A DNA stretch of 38,899 nucleotides from Helochares maculicollis (lineage: Eukaryota; Arthropoda; Insecta; Coleoptera; Hydrophilidae), in assembly GCA_033557835.1 (NCBI GenBank), contig JAWQRO010000449.1, forward strand, positions 1 through 38,899, given 5' to 3'. Position 1 is the first letter of the stretch. Every line of letters begins with the position of its first letter. A program made the translations under genes and the position numbers. A model generated the notes under the pieces. The model did not search any database and was not told where the DNA came from. It worked only from the letters and a program-made list of their open reading frames with translations. Shown one piece after another: positions 24,282 to 35,694 of this stretch.

Positions 24282-25049
24282 ACTCTATCAACCGCAAATG
24301 TACAATTATAACGTAACTGAGTTATTGTTCAAGGCCTAAAATATTTTACTGTATTATTTTTATCGCTATCAATTTTGTGGTTTTGTCATAGTTCTTGAAG
24401 TGGACATGACAGTTAGTTAAGTGATTAAGATTAGTACATGTTGATTCCTAGAGTTTATTAGTTTTTAAAAGGTGGTTGAAGTCAATGAACTTAAGTTGCA
24501 GCAAAAAGAGATATGTTTTTATGTTATCGAGGCTAATGTGCTATTATAAACATTTCCATGTCATCGGTTAATGTAGAAAACACTAGCTTTATGCCATTGT
24601 TTGAAAGAACGAAAATATTACCAGTTGTAAAAAATAGCTGCAGTTATATTGCAAATTTCGCTAGAACCAATTTGATGGTTTTTGTGTCAAGGAAATGCCC
24701 AAATAGAACAATAATTTCGACTTGTTTTGTGTACAAATCCGAAAAAATTGTGCAAGTCAGTTCCCATTGTCTAGGAGATTTACAATTGTAAATCCTACGT
24801 CTCCCGATTATTGTGCAATTTCAGCATGACATTTTAAAATTTACAGATAACCATGCGTTTATATTTTTTGGCCAATTTTCGTCAAAGTATTCAAAAATAG
24901 TTATAAATAAATAACAAAGTACCATTTATAACAAAGCTTCACTAAAATTTTAAAACTATACAAACACGCGCCTAACATTAATTTGTTTTGGTTCCTTTTC
25001 CACCAATTACTCTAATTCTGACTGCTTTTTTTCACTATCAGAGCAGCTT

Positions 25050-25050
<1 letters not shown>

Positions 25051-25084
<34 letters not shown>
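25051..25084. repeat. (GA)13 microsatellite with degenerate GATA tail
   Basis: Thirteen perfect GA units (25051-25076) followed by GATA-type imperfect units. Likely length-polymorphic. Confidence 0.95.
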
Positions 25085-26023
25085 AATACTTCCTGTTACA
25101 ACTAATCATGGTAACAATAATTATTTGATTTAAATACAATTACTGCTTTAACTTTAGTACCTTACACCTTTTATTTTACATTTCAAACAAGTGACTGCAG
25201 AAAATGATGTAACTGATAAAATCATTAGAAGACATATCATATTGACCCAAATTATGACATCTTTCTTTTGGTTAAAAAAACTTTGCAAATATAAAATGCA
25301 AATGAGTAAACATATTAAACAGCCATAAAAATTCCTGATAGTCAATTTTAACAATTTGATTAATTGGCTTAACTTTGATCAAACATTGTAGAGATTACTG
25401 TATTCAAATAAAATACAGAAAGGTATAAGCTGATGGCAAACATCATCCCTCTTAAAATGTAGTACAATTCAAAATTTCCAGAAATAAAACAATATGAATT
25501 GAAAAAAACCTGTATTCAAAAAAATATAAAGCACATACAACAATGAGCAATAATTTCAGCTTACAATTAAAATTGCACATGCACAAGTGATGTATGAAAC
25601 AAGTAGCAGCAATAAATCAAATACTATATTATAATGTAATGTAAATATGATATATAAAATAGGAATGTTCATTTTTCAAAAGATGCACAAAAATATGTTG
25701 CATATCTTAGTTATCTGTTTTGTACATAATTTGAGCAGAATGGAATATTGTCATAATACCCTGATTTAATGAAGTAGGAACACTTGTACAAATGTATAAC
25801 TGGAAGGTGTCAAAACAAATGTATAAAGTATACATATGGCACCATAATTAGTAAAATATATAATTTATTCAAACACATTTAAATAGTGATACCTATTTTT
25901 AACATTAACAAGAGAAAATAGAAACATGATATATTGTGTGCCTAATAGGGGCAATCACATACTAATTCAATATGCATCTTCTACTGTTTTTGCAACCATG
26001 CTTTACATTATTAATTTGACGCA

Positions 26024-26029
26024 TTTATT
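26024..26029 (-). terminator. Candidate poly(A) signal of FGAM synthase
   Basis: AATAAA on the minus strand, about 300 bases beyond the stop codon at 26331. Other AT-rich variants nearby could serve instead. Confidence 0.35.
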
Positions 26030-26330
26030 TTGTGTAAAATATATGGCATTGACATGCAAATATTTCAATAGATAGAATATTCATATTTCAAAGTAACACT
26101 ATATTATAAAACTGGCAAAACCGTGTTTTAACTGGAATGTTTTTGAGATTCAATTTGATTAATACAAATTAAAAATCAGCTTTCCCATTCCAGTGCTATA
26201 ATTTTTAAAGCATTGCCCTTTGTTTCAATCTTACACAATTATTATAACAATAAATATTTTTAGTAGTTAGAGAGAGATACATCTAAATTAACAAAATTAT
26301 TATAAAAATCTACAATAAAAAAAAGACTTG

Positions 26331-29300
26331 TTAATTTGAAACACACCAATTATAGGCATTCTTGAACATGCGTTGCCAAGGAGCATTTGAATACTGACTC
26401 CAATTTGGATATTTATATGGCAGCTGATACATTTCGTAACACCTCTCTGGATGAGGCATCATAGCTAAGTGTCTGCCGTCTGGAGAACACACTCCAGCTA
26501 TTCCAGCCAGGCTTCCATTGGGATTCATAGGATAGCTCTCAGTTGGTCTGCATTTATCATCTACAAACCTTAGCGCAACATGATTTTCGTTTACCTCTTT
26601 CAGTACATCTTCACATCTAAAGGTAAATCTGCCCTCTCCATGAGCTATCCACACACCCATAACTGAGCCCCACATGTCTTTTAACATTATAGATTTAGAA
26701 TATTCAATTTCTACAGTAGAATAACGACATTCAAAACGTTGTGATAAATTAGGGACCAAAAGAATATCTGGTTGTGCATATTCTTCTACTGGAGTACCCA
26801 CCCAACCCAATAAAGCCATGAGTTGACAACCGTTACATACGCCCAAACTAAATGTGTCAGGTCTGTCACGGAAGTGCTTAAATTGTTTTTGAAGAGATTC
26901 GTTAAATAAAATACTGCCAGCCCAACCCCTTGCAGAGCCAAGAACATCGGCATAACTAAAACCTCCAGGAAATATAATTCCTCTAAATTGATCCAAAGTT
27001 ACAGTTCCATCCAACAAATCTTGCATGGTGACGTCCCAGACTTTAAAACCTGCCTTTACAAATGCTGCTGCCATTTCACGATCACCATTGGATCCTTCTT
27101 CTCTAATAACTGCAACTTTAATCTCCATTGTAACAAAGTGTTCTTCATCCGGATCAAAAGTTAAGTTATATTTTGGGCCAGTACGTAGGGTTAAGCTATC
27201 GTATTCGGCATTTGCAATGTCTGATATAACTTGGTATTTCTCAAGTAAGTAACTGGTTTCTTCCCACATTGCATATAGCGGAAATATTGTAGTTTCATAG
27301 CTCGAATTACTAAGCTTGATGGCTATCCTCGAATGCACTCCATATCCATCACTGTGCCCTATATTGTATACTGTTGTATTGTATTTCTGAAAATGATATC
27401 CAAAGTAAAAATTTTAATCTTCGAGTATCACTAAATAAGTTTTGCATACAAATGATGATATGGAAATATCTACCCCATGCATCAATATGCAATCTGAACT
27501 GCGGCAGAGCATACAAAACTGCAAACCCTATAGTTTACTAATGAAAATGTAGAAAATTTATCGGCAAACTATTTAAATGTCATAATAGTGCACTATCAAA
27601 TTAATAAATGTATACCAAATCTGTCAACAATTTAGAATTTCATTTTAGTTTGAGAAAGGCTAGCAACAGTTTACTTATTACATATATTCTAACTTACCTC
27701 GAACACTGCAAGACAATGCGCAACATCCTTTTCTAATACTTCTAAAACCCAACCAACTTCTTCAGAAAACAGTATTGGTACTCCAAAATCTTTCTTGAAA
27801 CTAATATCTACATCAAGTCCACCCAGACCACCGAAGCTCATTTCCAACAAGCAAATTATGAGTCCTCCATCACTTATATCATGCCCTGCTAAAATTGCAC
27901 CATCTTTTATAAGCTCTTGTGTAGCGTTGAAAGCGTTCTTTAAATCTTCTACGCTTTCTACATCTGGAACATCATTGCTTAATTGTTTATAGCTTTGAGC
28001 TAGAGCAGAACCACCCAATCTGCAATGACCTTTGGACAAGTCGACATGCAATAGGACCCCTTTTTCTTTCATTGCTGGTGCTTTTAAATCAGGAGTTACT
28101 ACTTTTCGTACATCAATACAAGGGGCATATGCAGACACAACTAGAGCACCCGGGGCTTTCACAGTTGTTTCCCCCATTCTAGCTGCCATACTTAGAGAGT
28201 CTTTGCCTCCATCAATAGCAATACCCAATTCTGACATGATCTTGCACATCGCTGCACAAGTATCATACAGTGCAGCTCCTTCCCCTTCGAGTTTGGCAGG
28301 CCACATCCAATTCGCACTGCATTTCACATCTTTAAGTTCCGTTATTGGAGCAAAAACTAAATTGCTTAATGCTTCGGCTACAGTCATCCTAGCACCTGCT
28401 TCATTGCTTAGGAGTCCTTTAATTGGTTGCTCGCCTATGGAAGATGCTACACCTTCCTGTTAACAATATACCAGTATTAATATCGAACAAGTACATATTG
28501 GGTTGTTCGGAAAGATTGCTCGCTTAATTGATTAGTTCACCTTTTCTCACTTTTTATGACGTAGATTCTCTTCAAACACTATCACAACTTTCTCCTACCT
28601 CTTTTTTAAACTGTTTACGATTGTTTACTTATGTTCTTCTTGTCGTCGTGAGTGGTTATAATGTTTTAAAATGTGGAAAACATGAATGAAATAGAACATT
28701 TTAGGCATATTTTGCTGTTTTATTTCTGAAAAGGTAGAATGGCTGCTGCCGAAGCCAGCTAAAAAATAAACTGCGTATAAAGAAAACAGACAAAAAGAAT
28801 GAGTTTGTCCACTTTCCCATAACATAAGCTACCAAATCAGGACAGCCAAAAGAAATTGTTTCCAAGGAAGCAACAGACTTAATTATTGTTAATCCCCGCA
28901 TATGAGTTAAGGAAATAGCTGAAAGTATCTAGAAGTCAGTGTAAACCTTTCACGGCATTATAAAAGAGCTTGGATTTGTGAGTAAACTCGATATGTGGGT
29001 GCCTCACCCTCTCACTGAGGCCCACCTCCTGAATCTGACATCTGCAATAATCTCAGAATCAGGACACTATTTCGTATAAAGTGGATTTTTTACAATTTGA
29101 CGTGTAAGGGATCGTGGGTAAAACCTGATAAGCCCCTCCATTCATCTCTAGAAACGGCCTTCACCTCAGGAAGGTAATGTTGTTGATTTGGTAGGATATC
29201 AAAGGAGTAGTCTTTTACGAGCTTCTCTCAACAAATCAAACAATGAATGCAGACTATTATATTGCACAATTAGATAGATTGACGGCGGCATTAGAAGAAA

Positions 29301-32300
29301 AATCAGGGTAATACCACCTTTCACCATGACAACTCACGCCCTCTCACAGCCTTATGGACCAGTCAGGAACTGTTGGAGCTTGGATAAGAAGTTTTACCCC
29401 ACTCACTGTACTTCCCAGACATCGCCCCATCCGACAATTACCTGTTTCGCAGTCTGAGCAACTACTTGATGGGATTGGAGTTCCAAAATGACACGGAAGT
29501 GAAAAACGATGTTCAGTGCTTTTTTTCAGAAAAATCTCGCGAGTTTTGTGAGAGCGGAATTAAACAGCTCCCAGAAAGGTGGGAAACGGTTATAAAAATA
29601 GGAGGATATTACATAATTGATCAAACAATTGGTTTGATGCAAATGCAAATGCAAATAAACGAACGAACTTTCCGAACAACTCAATATAAACAAAACATAT
29701 AGGTCTTTAAGCTTTTATAAATTGATTTTATAAACCCATTGAATTCCCTAACTTACTAGTTGAGCTTTGAGTTAACTACTTGTTTCACTTAAATGACATA
29801 TTTGTTTGAGAGAAATGTGAAGAGGTGTGTAAGTACTTACATAACTAAAATAGGATAAAGCAGTCACTGCAACATCAGCTAATGGTGTATGAAGAGGCCC
29901 AACACATTGTTGTTGTGCAACAAGTCCTGTGACACATCGGTCTACTTTATTTGTTAAATATCTTTTGGAACAGACTGAAGGTAATCGTAGAACATGCATT
30001 AATGACCTAACAATTGACACATTTTCGGAATACTCCAGCGGTTTCAACACTCTTGGTACTCTCTTAAGTTGAAATACCTTTCTGGGCATTTTCCCTAGAA
30101 GAATATTTTTGAGTTGTTGGTTAAAAACACAATATTTTGCAGTAGTACAAACCTAATACATGATCCAATTCCAAATCGAAAGGAACCACTTTTTCTTCAT
30201 CATCTAAAGTTAACACAACTTTGCCTGTGCCTGTTACTTCCCCCACAAAGTTAACAGGACATCTTTCTCTCAGACAAATATCTTTCAATACTCTCATATC
30301 CTCCATGCTGCACAATAAAGCATTACTTTCTTGATATTCAGCACCCCAAAGCTCAAGGGCATTAATTGTAGGATCACCTAATTCAAATTTACTAGCATAA
30401 ATTATTCCTCCAGCAGGTTCAACTAACTCTTTTAGCACATTTCCATTACCACCGGCTCCTTGATCATGAATACTTAAAATTGGGTTTTTCTGTCCCATTT
30501 CCAGGCAAGCCCTTACAACCCGATTTAATTTTTGCTCCATTTCCGGGTCTCCTCTCTGAACTGCATTGAAATCCAATTCAGCTTTATTGTCACCCTGAAC
30601 TTCTACAGAACTAGCAGAACCCCCTCCAACTCCAATTCTATAAACGGGCCCTCCAATTTTCACTATTTGATGACCCTTTTTAGGAATACATTTATTTACC
30701 ATATCCGCTTCCATATAACCAATGCCACCACTAAACATAATTGGTTTAATCCACTCTCTCCTCTCTCCATTAGGAGTCGTAAGGCCAAAACTTCTGACAA
30801 ATCCAGATATTAAAGGCTCTCCAAATTTATTACCATAATCAGATGCTCCATTACTTGCTTCAATTAAAATTTCTAATGGTTTGGCAAAATTATCAGGGTA
30901 TTCAAATTTTTCTTCTGAATCCTTTAGCTTTCCCACTGTTAAAAATAGAATGTATGATCACAATGTAATAATTTTAATATTAGAATGTTTTATGTATGAT
31001 CACACTGTAATAACTTTAATATTAGAATATTTTATCTAAGTACAAGTACATTAATGTATATTGTGCAAAGGGAGAATATTTTAGGGAATGCATTAATATC
31101 ATATTGAATTGAAAGTCAGCATAAGCATTACAAATTCTAAAAACCACAAACATATAAGTAAATTTTAAAAAGCAATACTTTCTTAATGTCGAATAAATTT
31201 AAATATTCTATTTTAATTGCACCTTGCACCAATAAAATGTGGTATGAATGAAAATTAATAAAAATGTGATGTCTGTACACTTAAAATTATTTTATATACA
31301 TTTCTATTTGTTTTGTAATGCGTTATATATTGTAAGAAAACCTGTACAATTTCAAATATTTTATCGATTATTTTACTCAAAAATGTACCATCATCCATCC
31401 ATATTATAAAATTAGTAAAACTGGGCCAATAGATAATATAATGACTACAGCAGAGTATTGGGTTTGTAGGCCTCTGAAGGTAGATTATTTTAACAAAACA
31501 AGATATTATGAAACTTACACGGTAAATGCAAATTTCCTACACAGTATCCAGCTGTTCCCGCAATGCAGTAACCACCTCTACCTACAGACTGAATATCTCT
31601 TATACGTCCTCCAGTGCCAGTGGTGGCTCCACTGAATGGTGCAACACCTGTTGGGAAATTATGTGTTTCTGCTGTAAAAATAATGTTGGATTCATTATTT
31701 TCAGACGGCTTCAATTCGCAAGGGCGTCCAGGTTCTACCGGTTTCAAACTTTGATGTGTGAATCCTTTTATGGCACTACTGTTGTCACTAAATTTAATAA
31801 CATTATTAGAATTCGTATGCTCTTGAGTTTCCATAACCATTTCAATGAGAGATTTTTTTTGTGCAACACCGTCAATAACAAGTTCTCCTTTAAAGAACCA
31901 ATGCCGACTGTGCTCACTATTTGATTGGGCTAAATCAAAACATTCAACACTAGTAGGATTACGTTTTAAAACCTCTTGAAACAAGTTGGTGTAGTATTCT
32001 AAATCTGCTTCGTCAAAAGCAAGACCCAATTCTTGGTCAATTTCTTTCAGAGCATCTTTACCGCGATTTAATACATCAATTATCTTAAAATCCTCTTTCT
32101 TTTCAGCTAAATTTTCGTTGAAACTTTTTATAGGAATGTTTTCTTCGGTGTATAGACATTCGGTCATTCGATCACATAAACACGAAACAATCTTAGTTTG
32201 CATTTCTTCATCTATCCGTTTTCTTAGGTAAATTATGTATCTTGTTGCAACTTCGAACCTAACAACATTGTTGATGCCAAGTGACTTGCAAATAGCGACG

Positions 32301-32608
32301 GCATTCGTAGACTTCGATGTGGAAAAATTAAATCTAGGCCCTACTTCAAACAAGAAAGTCTCCCCTTCAATTTCTTCCAAAGCAGTTTGCTCTTTTAAAT
32401 TCCCAGGAAAATATGGATCGCTTAAAAGCCACTTGATCTTTTTTAAATTTTCATCACTTAAGTTACCTTCAATTTCAATATAGTAAACTGCTTCAGAATC
32501 TAAATGCGTTGCTTCCGGACATAAGTGTTTGAATTTTCTATATATTTGCACTTCTTTAGCTACATCGTATGCTGGACAATTATACAGCCTTATAATTGAT
32601 CGTTCCAT
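26331..32608 (-). CDS. Phosphoribosylformylglycinamidine synthase (FGAM synthase), complete, 1313 aa
   Basis: Cytosolic enzyme of step four of de novo purine synthesis. It converts FGAR, glutamine and ATP to FGAM, glutamate and ADP. Coding exons on the minus strand are 32608-31519, 30935-30153, 30094-29841, 28456-27698 and 27386-26331, all in phase. Length matches the large eukaryotic single-chain enzyme (about 1340 aa in human). Motifs in order: NFSTS near the N-terminus; DLAQSNSEHSRHWFFKG; ETHNFPTG and GATTGTGGRIRD (about 314-338), the first synthetase half; GDPEMEQK and HDQGAGGNGNVLKE in exon 2; NKVDRCVTGLVAQQQCVGP in exon 3; DGGKDSLSMAA (791-801) and GHDISDGG, the second half, in exon 4; and the C-terminal class I glutaminase with nucleophile Cys1146 (GVCNGCQ), His1274 and Glu1276 (PHPER). 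No key residue is missing. Intron 3 carries a dead mariner in antisense orientation. The gene separates protease genes B and C and is functionally unrelated to them. Confidence 0.98.
28498..29684 (+). mobile_element. Dead mariner element in intron 3 of FGAM synthase (1187 bp)
   Basis: Complete but decayed mariner of the irritans/cecropia type, bounded by TA target duplications (28496-28497 and 29685-29686). The terminal inverted repeats TTGGGTTGTTCGGAAAG and TTGAGTTGTTCGGAAAG match at about 21 of the first 25 positions. The plus-strand transposase relic starts near 28692 (HFRHILLFYF, then a stop). Recognisable later are VKEIAES, IKELGFVSKLDMWVPH, KWIFYN, VVFYELL, HHDNSRP with the second Asp at 29328-29330, PDIAPSD with the third Asp at 29433-29435, and a tail ending LPERWETVI. 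The two Asp codons are in the same frame with 34 residues between them. The first catalytic Asp position appears to be Arg (29073-29075). Many stops, frameshifts and an N-terminal deletion make it inactive. A small GCAAAT triplication lies just inside the right repeat. Confidence 0.93.
29638..29657. repeat. Short GCAAAT tandem repeat inside the mariner
   Basis: About three copies of GCAAAT directly before the right terminal repeat of the mariner in intron 3. Confidence 0.7.
30951..31034. repeat. 42-bp tandem duplication in FGAM synthase intron 1
   Basis: Two direct copies, 30951-30992 and 30993-31034, identical at 39 of 42 positions. They lie just inside intron 1, 15 bases past the acceptor of exon 2 on the intron side, so the duplication may include branch-point sequence. 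Confidence 0.92.
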
Positions 32609-32760
32609 GCTTTTACTAGAACAAGCAGGTATGGATTTGAAGTAAATATTACTGTATTATTTTACACGTGTTCATGGAAATATATCTAAATTATTTTTTA
32701 TATGTAAATGTAAAAAAATATATTTGAACAGAATTTTTCTATATTACCTTACAGAGCCCC
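32609..32760 (-). promoter_or_regulatory. Upstream region of FGAM synthase with a CACGTG E-box and possible 5' UTR intron
   Basis: A perfect CACGTG E-box lies at 32665-32670, 57 bases upstream of the ATG. On the minus strand CTGTAAG|GTAATA near 32750 is donor-like, and CTTGTTCTAG just before AAAAGCATG is acceptor-like, so a 5' UTR intron of about 130 bp spanning the E-box is possible. The context around the ATG has no competing in-frame upstream Met. Confidence 0.4.
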
Positions 32761-33120
32761 AGTTAACGACCTAACTGACAATAATATTTATTGTATAAAA
32801 ATAGGTCTATTAATTTCTTAAGCGAGTGATGTACCTCTTTAATCGGAAGGGTTATCAAACGTGGTTTGTTATTATGTCTTTTGCCTCCACATACGTTTTT
32901 TCAATTTAATCGGTCGACGGTCTAGCCAGAACGCTCCATCTGTTAACGATTCGATGTGATGCATTGCAGTTGTAGATAGGTTTCTACTTACTTTATCAGT
33001 TTCATTTTCTATTCGACTTTCACATAACACATACCTGAATTGCTATAATTATTTTAATAAGTATTTTCTATCTATAACTAAAATCGAAACCCATTAACTT
33101 CTAAAAGACCTAATATATTA
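32761..33120. other. Upstream flank of FGAM synthase, nothing else recognised
   Basis: Mixed-composition DNA with no open frame of note. It may contain the transcription start and distal promoter of FGAM synthase. Confidence 0.4.
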
Positions 33121-33329
33121 CTGGATGGTGGAGCAAAACTTTTTCATTTATCTATTGAATGATTTCATGTGGCATTTCGCGAATTAATACATTCGTTACA
33201 AAATTATGCGAATGGGTATCCAGATCCAATTGTTGAAATAAAGGCTTTACGACAATGTATTGATATCGCTCTAAAGTGAGACAAGTCTGCAAACATGTGG
33301 AATTGTATGGTGGATTTCGCATAAGCCCT

Positions 33330-33475
33330 TAGAACATAAATTTGGAAACATGAGATGCAAACTAAGGAAGATGATGACGATCCCGAAATTATACAAAAAA
33401 TTAGAGTCAAGTTGTTTCCATTGTGGTACGACAGGTCACATTCGAGCAAACTGTAAGTTCTGCAAGAAGTCTTAA
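33330..33475 (+). pseudogene. Gag-like CCHC zinc-knuckle remnant of a retrotransposon
   Basis: A plus-strand frame encodes a zinc knuckle CFHCGTTGHIRANC (codons 33413-33454), which fits the CX2CX4HX4C pattern of retroelement Gag nucleocapsid proteins. It is followed by KFCKKS and a stop at 33473-33475. The preceding codons are basic, as in Gag, but the frame breaks within a short distance and no protease or polymerase domain is intact. Downstream sequence to about 34130 has scraps that could be retroelement-derived but that I cannot assign. The alternative is a cellular CCHC protein pseudogene. Confidence 0.5.
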
Positions 33476-34288
33476 GTCTCGATGAATAGCGGCAGAAACA
33501 TGTCTTAAATATATAGTAATAACAGGATACTTTAGTTAGAGGCCAGAAGATTTTGTTTTATTCAACAGACAACTGTTATTGGAAATACCTTTTTGAAAAA
33601 CTCAGAGAGCTAATATGATGCCATTTTAGAGTTACATGCCAAACAAGGAAAGTGAGTTTTTTGTCAACAGATGTGCAAGCTGCTTGGATCAAGAAAGACT
33701 CAAACGTCCGGTGGCACTCTCAGACTGATGGCATGGAAAGACTCTTAGCCAAAATAGTCTTTGAGAATCAACTAGAGATATTAAGTTGTCTATAATGACT
33801 TTTTGTTCTGCTGTTCAAGGGAACCGAGTGTTCCCTTGATCCAGGCCAAAGGGATTTTCGGTACATAAATTTCCATTGGACGTTATGTACTGATATCCCT
33901 AAAGAATGACAAATCTGGTGAAGATGAATATTACCCATGAATTTGTTTGAAACACCTGAGTATATTCTGCGAGAAGATAAGAACAATTCAAAATGCTTTG
34001 AGTAACTTAGCTGTGAATCAGGAATGCAAACATCTGACAATACGAAACAACCGTTTGGACTAAAGAGTCGCCAGAGGAATAATCGAGATGACTAGAGCAC
34101 CAGTGTGAAAGAGTTGATCATGTATAAAAGTCGGCTAAATTGTTGGAATTAATGATTCAATGAAATTAGTGTATTTTTTCATCTAAAGAGAATGAGAACC
34201 TAGTTTCATCATTTCAAGTCAAATTGTTAGCCCTTTTTTTAAAGACAAACATTTTTAACTAATTCTAAAAAAAATAATAATTGGACTC
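33476..34288. other. Unassigned stretch between Gag-like remnant and mariner
   Basis: No intact frame on either strand has family features. Isolated short matches to retroelement-like wording in the plus-strand frames are too weak to call. The 90-codon minus-strand frame at 33768-34040 has no domain that I recognise. Confidence 0.4.
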
Positions 34289-34290
34289 TA

Positions 34291-35561
34291 CAAGGTTAGT
34301 TGAAAATTTCGCAGAGTGAAGATTTTAATTTGTTGATAGACCTACAATTTCGACTGCATTCAAGGTCACCTGCTTTTAATGAACGCATCTGGAAATTTCA
34401 ACTCGTTATGCCTTGTCAGTGTATTTTTATGACGCTTTGGTGTTAGACGTGTCAACAAAATTTAATCATGGAAAAAATTTAACAACGTACGGTAATAACA
34501 TTTTTAGTGAATAAGAGTTTGAAGGCGATAGAAATTTATAGTGAAATGGCGAATGTGTTAGGGGATGCTGCTCCATGTAAAACAGTGGTCTGTAAGTGGG
34601 CATTAGAATTTAAACATGATCGCACAAGCCTAGAAAATGATCCTCGTTCAGGACGTCCAAAAAGTGTGACTAGTGAAAAAATTATTGATACCATTCATGA
34701 TATTTTTATGAATGACAGAAAGTTAACCTTGAGTAAGGTTTCTGAGATCATGAATATCTCAACTGAGCGAGTACTTCATATTTTGAAAGATGTGCTAGGC
34801 CTCAGAAAGCTTCATGCACGATGGGTGCTGCAATTTCTTAAATTGTGATCAAAAACGACTTCGAGTGAATCTTTCTAAGAAACATTTGAACCTTTTTCAA
34901 AAAATAAAAAAGATTGTTTCGTTTCATCACTATGGATGAAGCCTGGGTGTACCACTATGATCTCAAGTAGCGACAACAAACCTGAAAGTGGACTGAGTCT
35001 GATTCATCAGCCCCAAAACATCAAAAATGGTCCAAATCATCCAAAAAGGTTATGGCATTTGTTTTCTGGGATGCAAAGGGCATTTTGTTGATCGATTATC
35101 TTCCAACCGGTATAGCCATAGTAGAAGAACCTGTTCGATAAGTTTAATACAAAAATTAAAGAAAAGAGACCTGGGTTGAAGAAGAAAAAGTTCCTTTTTC
35201 ATTAAAATAACGCCCCAGCGCACAAATGTGTTCAAACAATGGCCAAATTGAACGATTTACGGTATGAATTGATCGAACATCCGCCTTACTCTCTCGATCT
35301 AGCCCCTTCGGACTTCCATCTATTTCCAAATTTAAAAAAATCTCTCCGTGGAAAGCGTTTTTCCTCAAATGAAGAAGTTATAGCGACCGTGAACCAATAT
35401 TTTGACGAGTTTCCAGAAAACCATTTTAGAGATGGTATAACTGAATTAAGAAATCGTTGGAGTAAATATACTGAAGTTATGGGAGAATACACTGAAGACT
35501 AAAGGTATTTTTTAAGTTTTGCCCTTTTTTCCCTGCCCCGCGAAATTTTCAACTAACCTAG
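34291..35561 (+). mobile_element. Near full-length dead mariner element (1271 bp) beside protease C
   Basis: Bounded by TA duplications (34289-34290 and 35562-35563) and 26-bp terminal inverted repeats beginning CAAGGTTAGTTGAAAATTTC and CTAGGTTAGTTGAAAATTTC, which match at 23 of 26 positions. The transposase relic starts at ATG 34468, but codon 5 is TAA (34480-34482). The helix-turn-helix region follows, ending in RTSLENDPRSGRPKS. A frameshift lies near 34840. TMDEAW carries the first Asp (34935-34937). The second Asp block reads CAT TAA AAT AAC, so a stop precedes it and the Asp itself (35206-35208) is now Asn. HPPYSLDLAPSDFH holds the third Asp at 35311-35313, 34 residues from the mutated second one. 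The tail ends at 35502. It is inactive but younger-looking than the other two mariner copies. It lies 133 bp from the protease C stop. Confidence 0.95.
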
Positions 35562-35596
35562 TATTCATTATTGAATAAAAAGTCAAATAATTGCGT

Positions 35597-35613
35597 TTTA
35601 TTTTAGATTTATT
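35597..35613 (-). terminator. Candidate poly(A) signals of protease C
   Basis: AATAAA occurs on the minus strand at 35613-35608 and again at 35602-35597, about 80-100 bases past the stop and just outside the mariner boundary at 35561. Confidence 0.55.
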
Positions 35614-35694
35614 AGTGAAATTTTTGTTGAGTTCGTCATTTACAAAATTGAATAAAAAATTAAAATTAGATTGCATATAAAATGACTATAGTAA

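Larger units (their letters stand above)
22231..26023. other. 4 kb spacer between protease B and FGAM synthase
   Basis: Intergenic region with no gene that I can support. It includes the upstream region of protease B, where no convincing TATA box is seen, a possible decayed LINE scrap at about 23560-23660 and two microsatellites. Plus-strand frames of 90 codons (23683-23955) and 77 codons (24558-24791) show no domain, signal peptide or splice context and are probably chance. Confidence 0.5.

Noticed and set aside
24558..24791. 77-codon plus-strand frame
   Set aside because: No domain, no splice partners and no regulatory context.
27025..28463. Plus-strand open frames over FGAM synthase exons
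   Set aside because: Antisense shadows of strongly supported minus-strand exons.
31526..31924. 132-codon plus-strand frame
   Set aside because: Antisense shadow of FGAM synthase exon 1.
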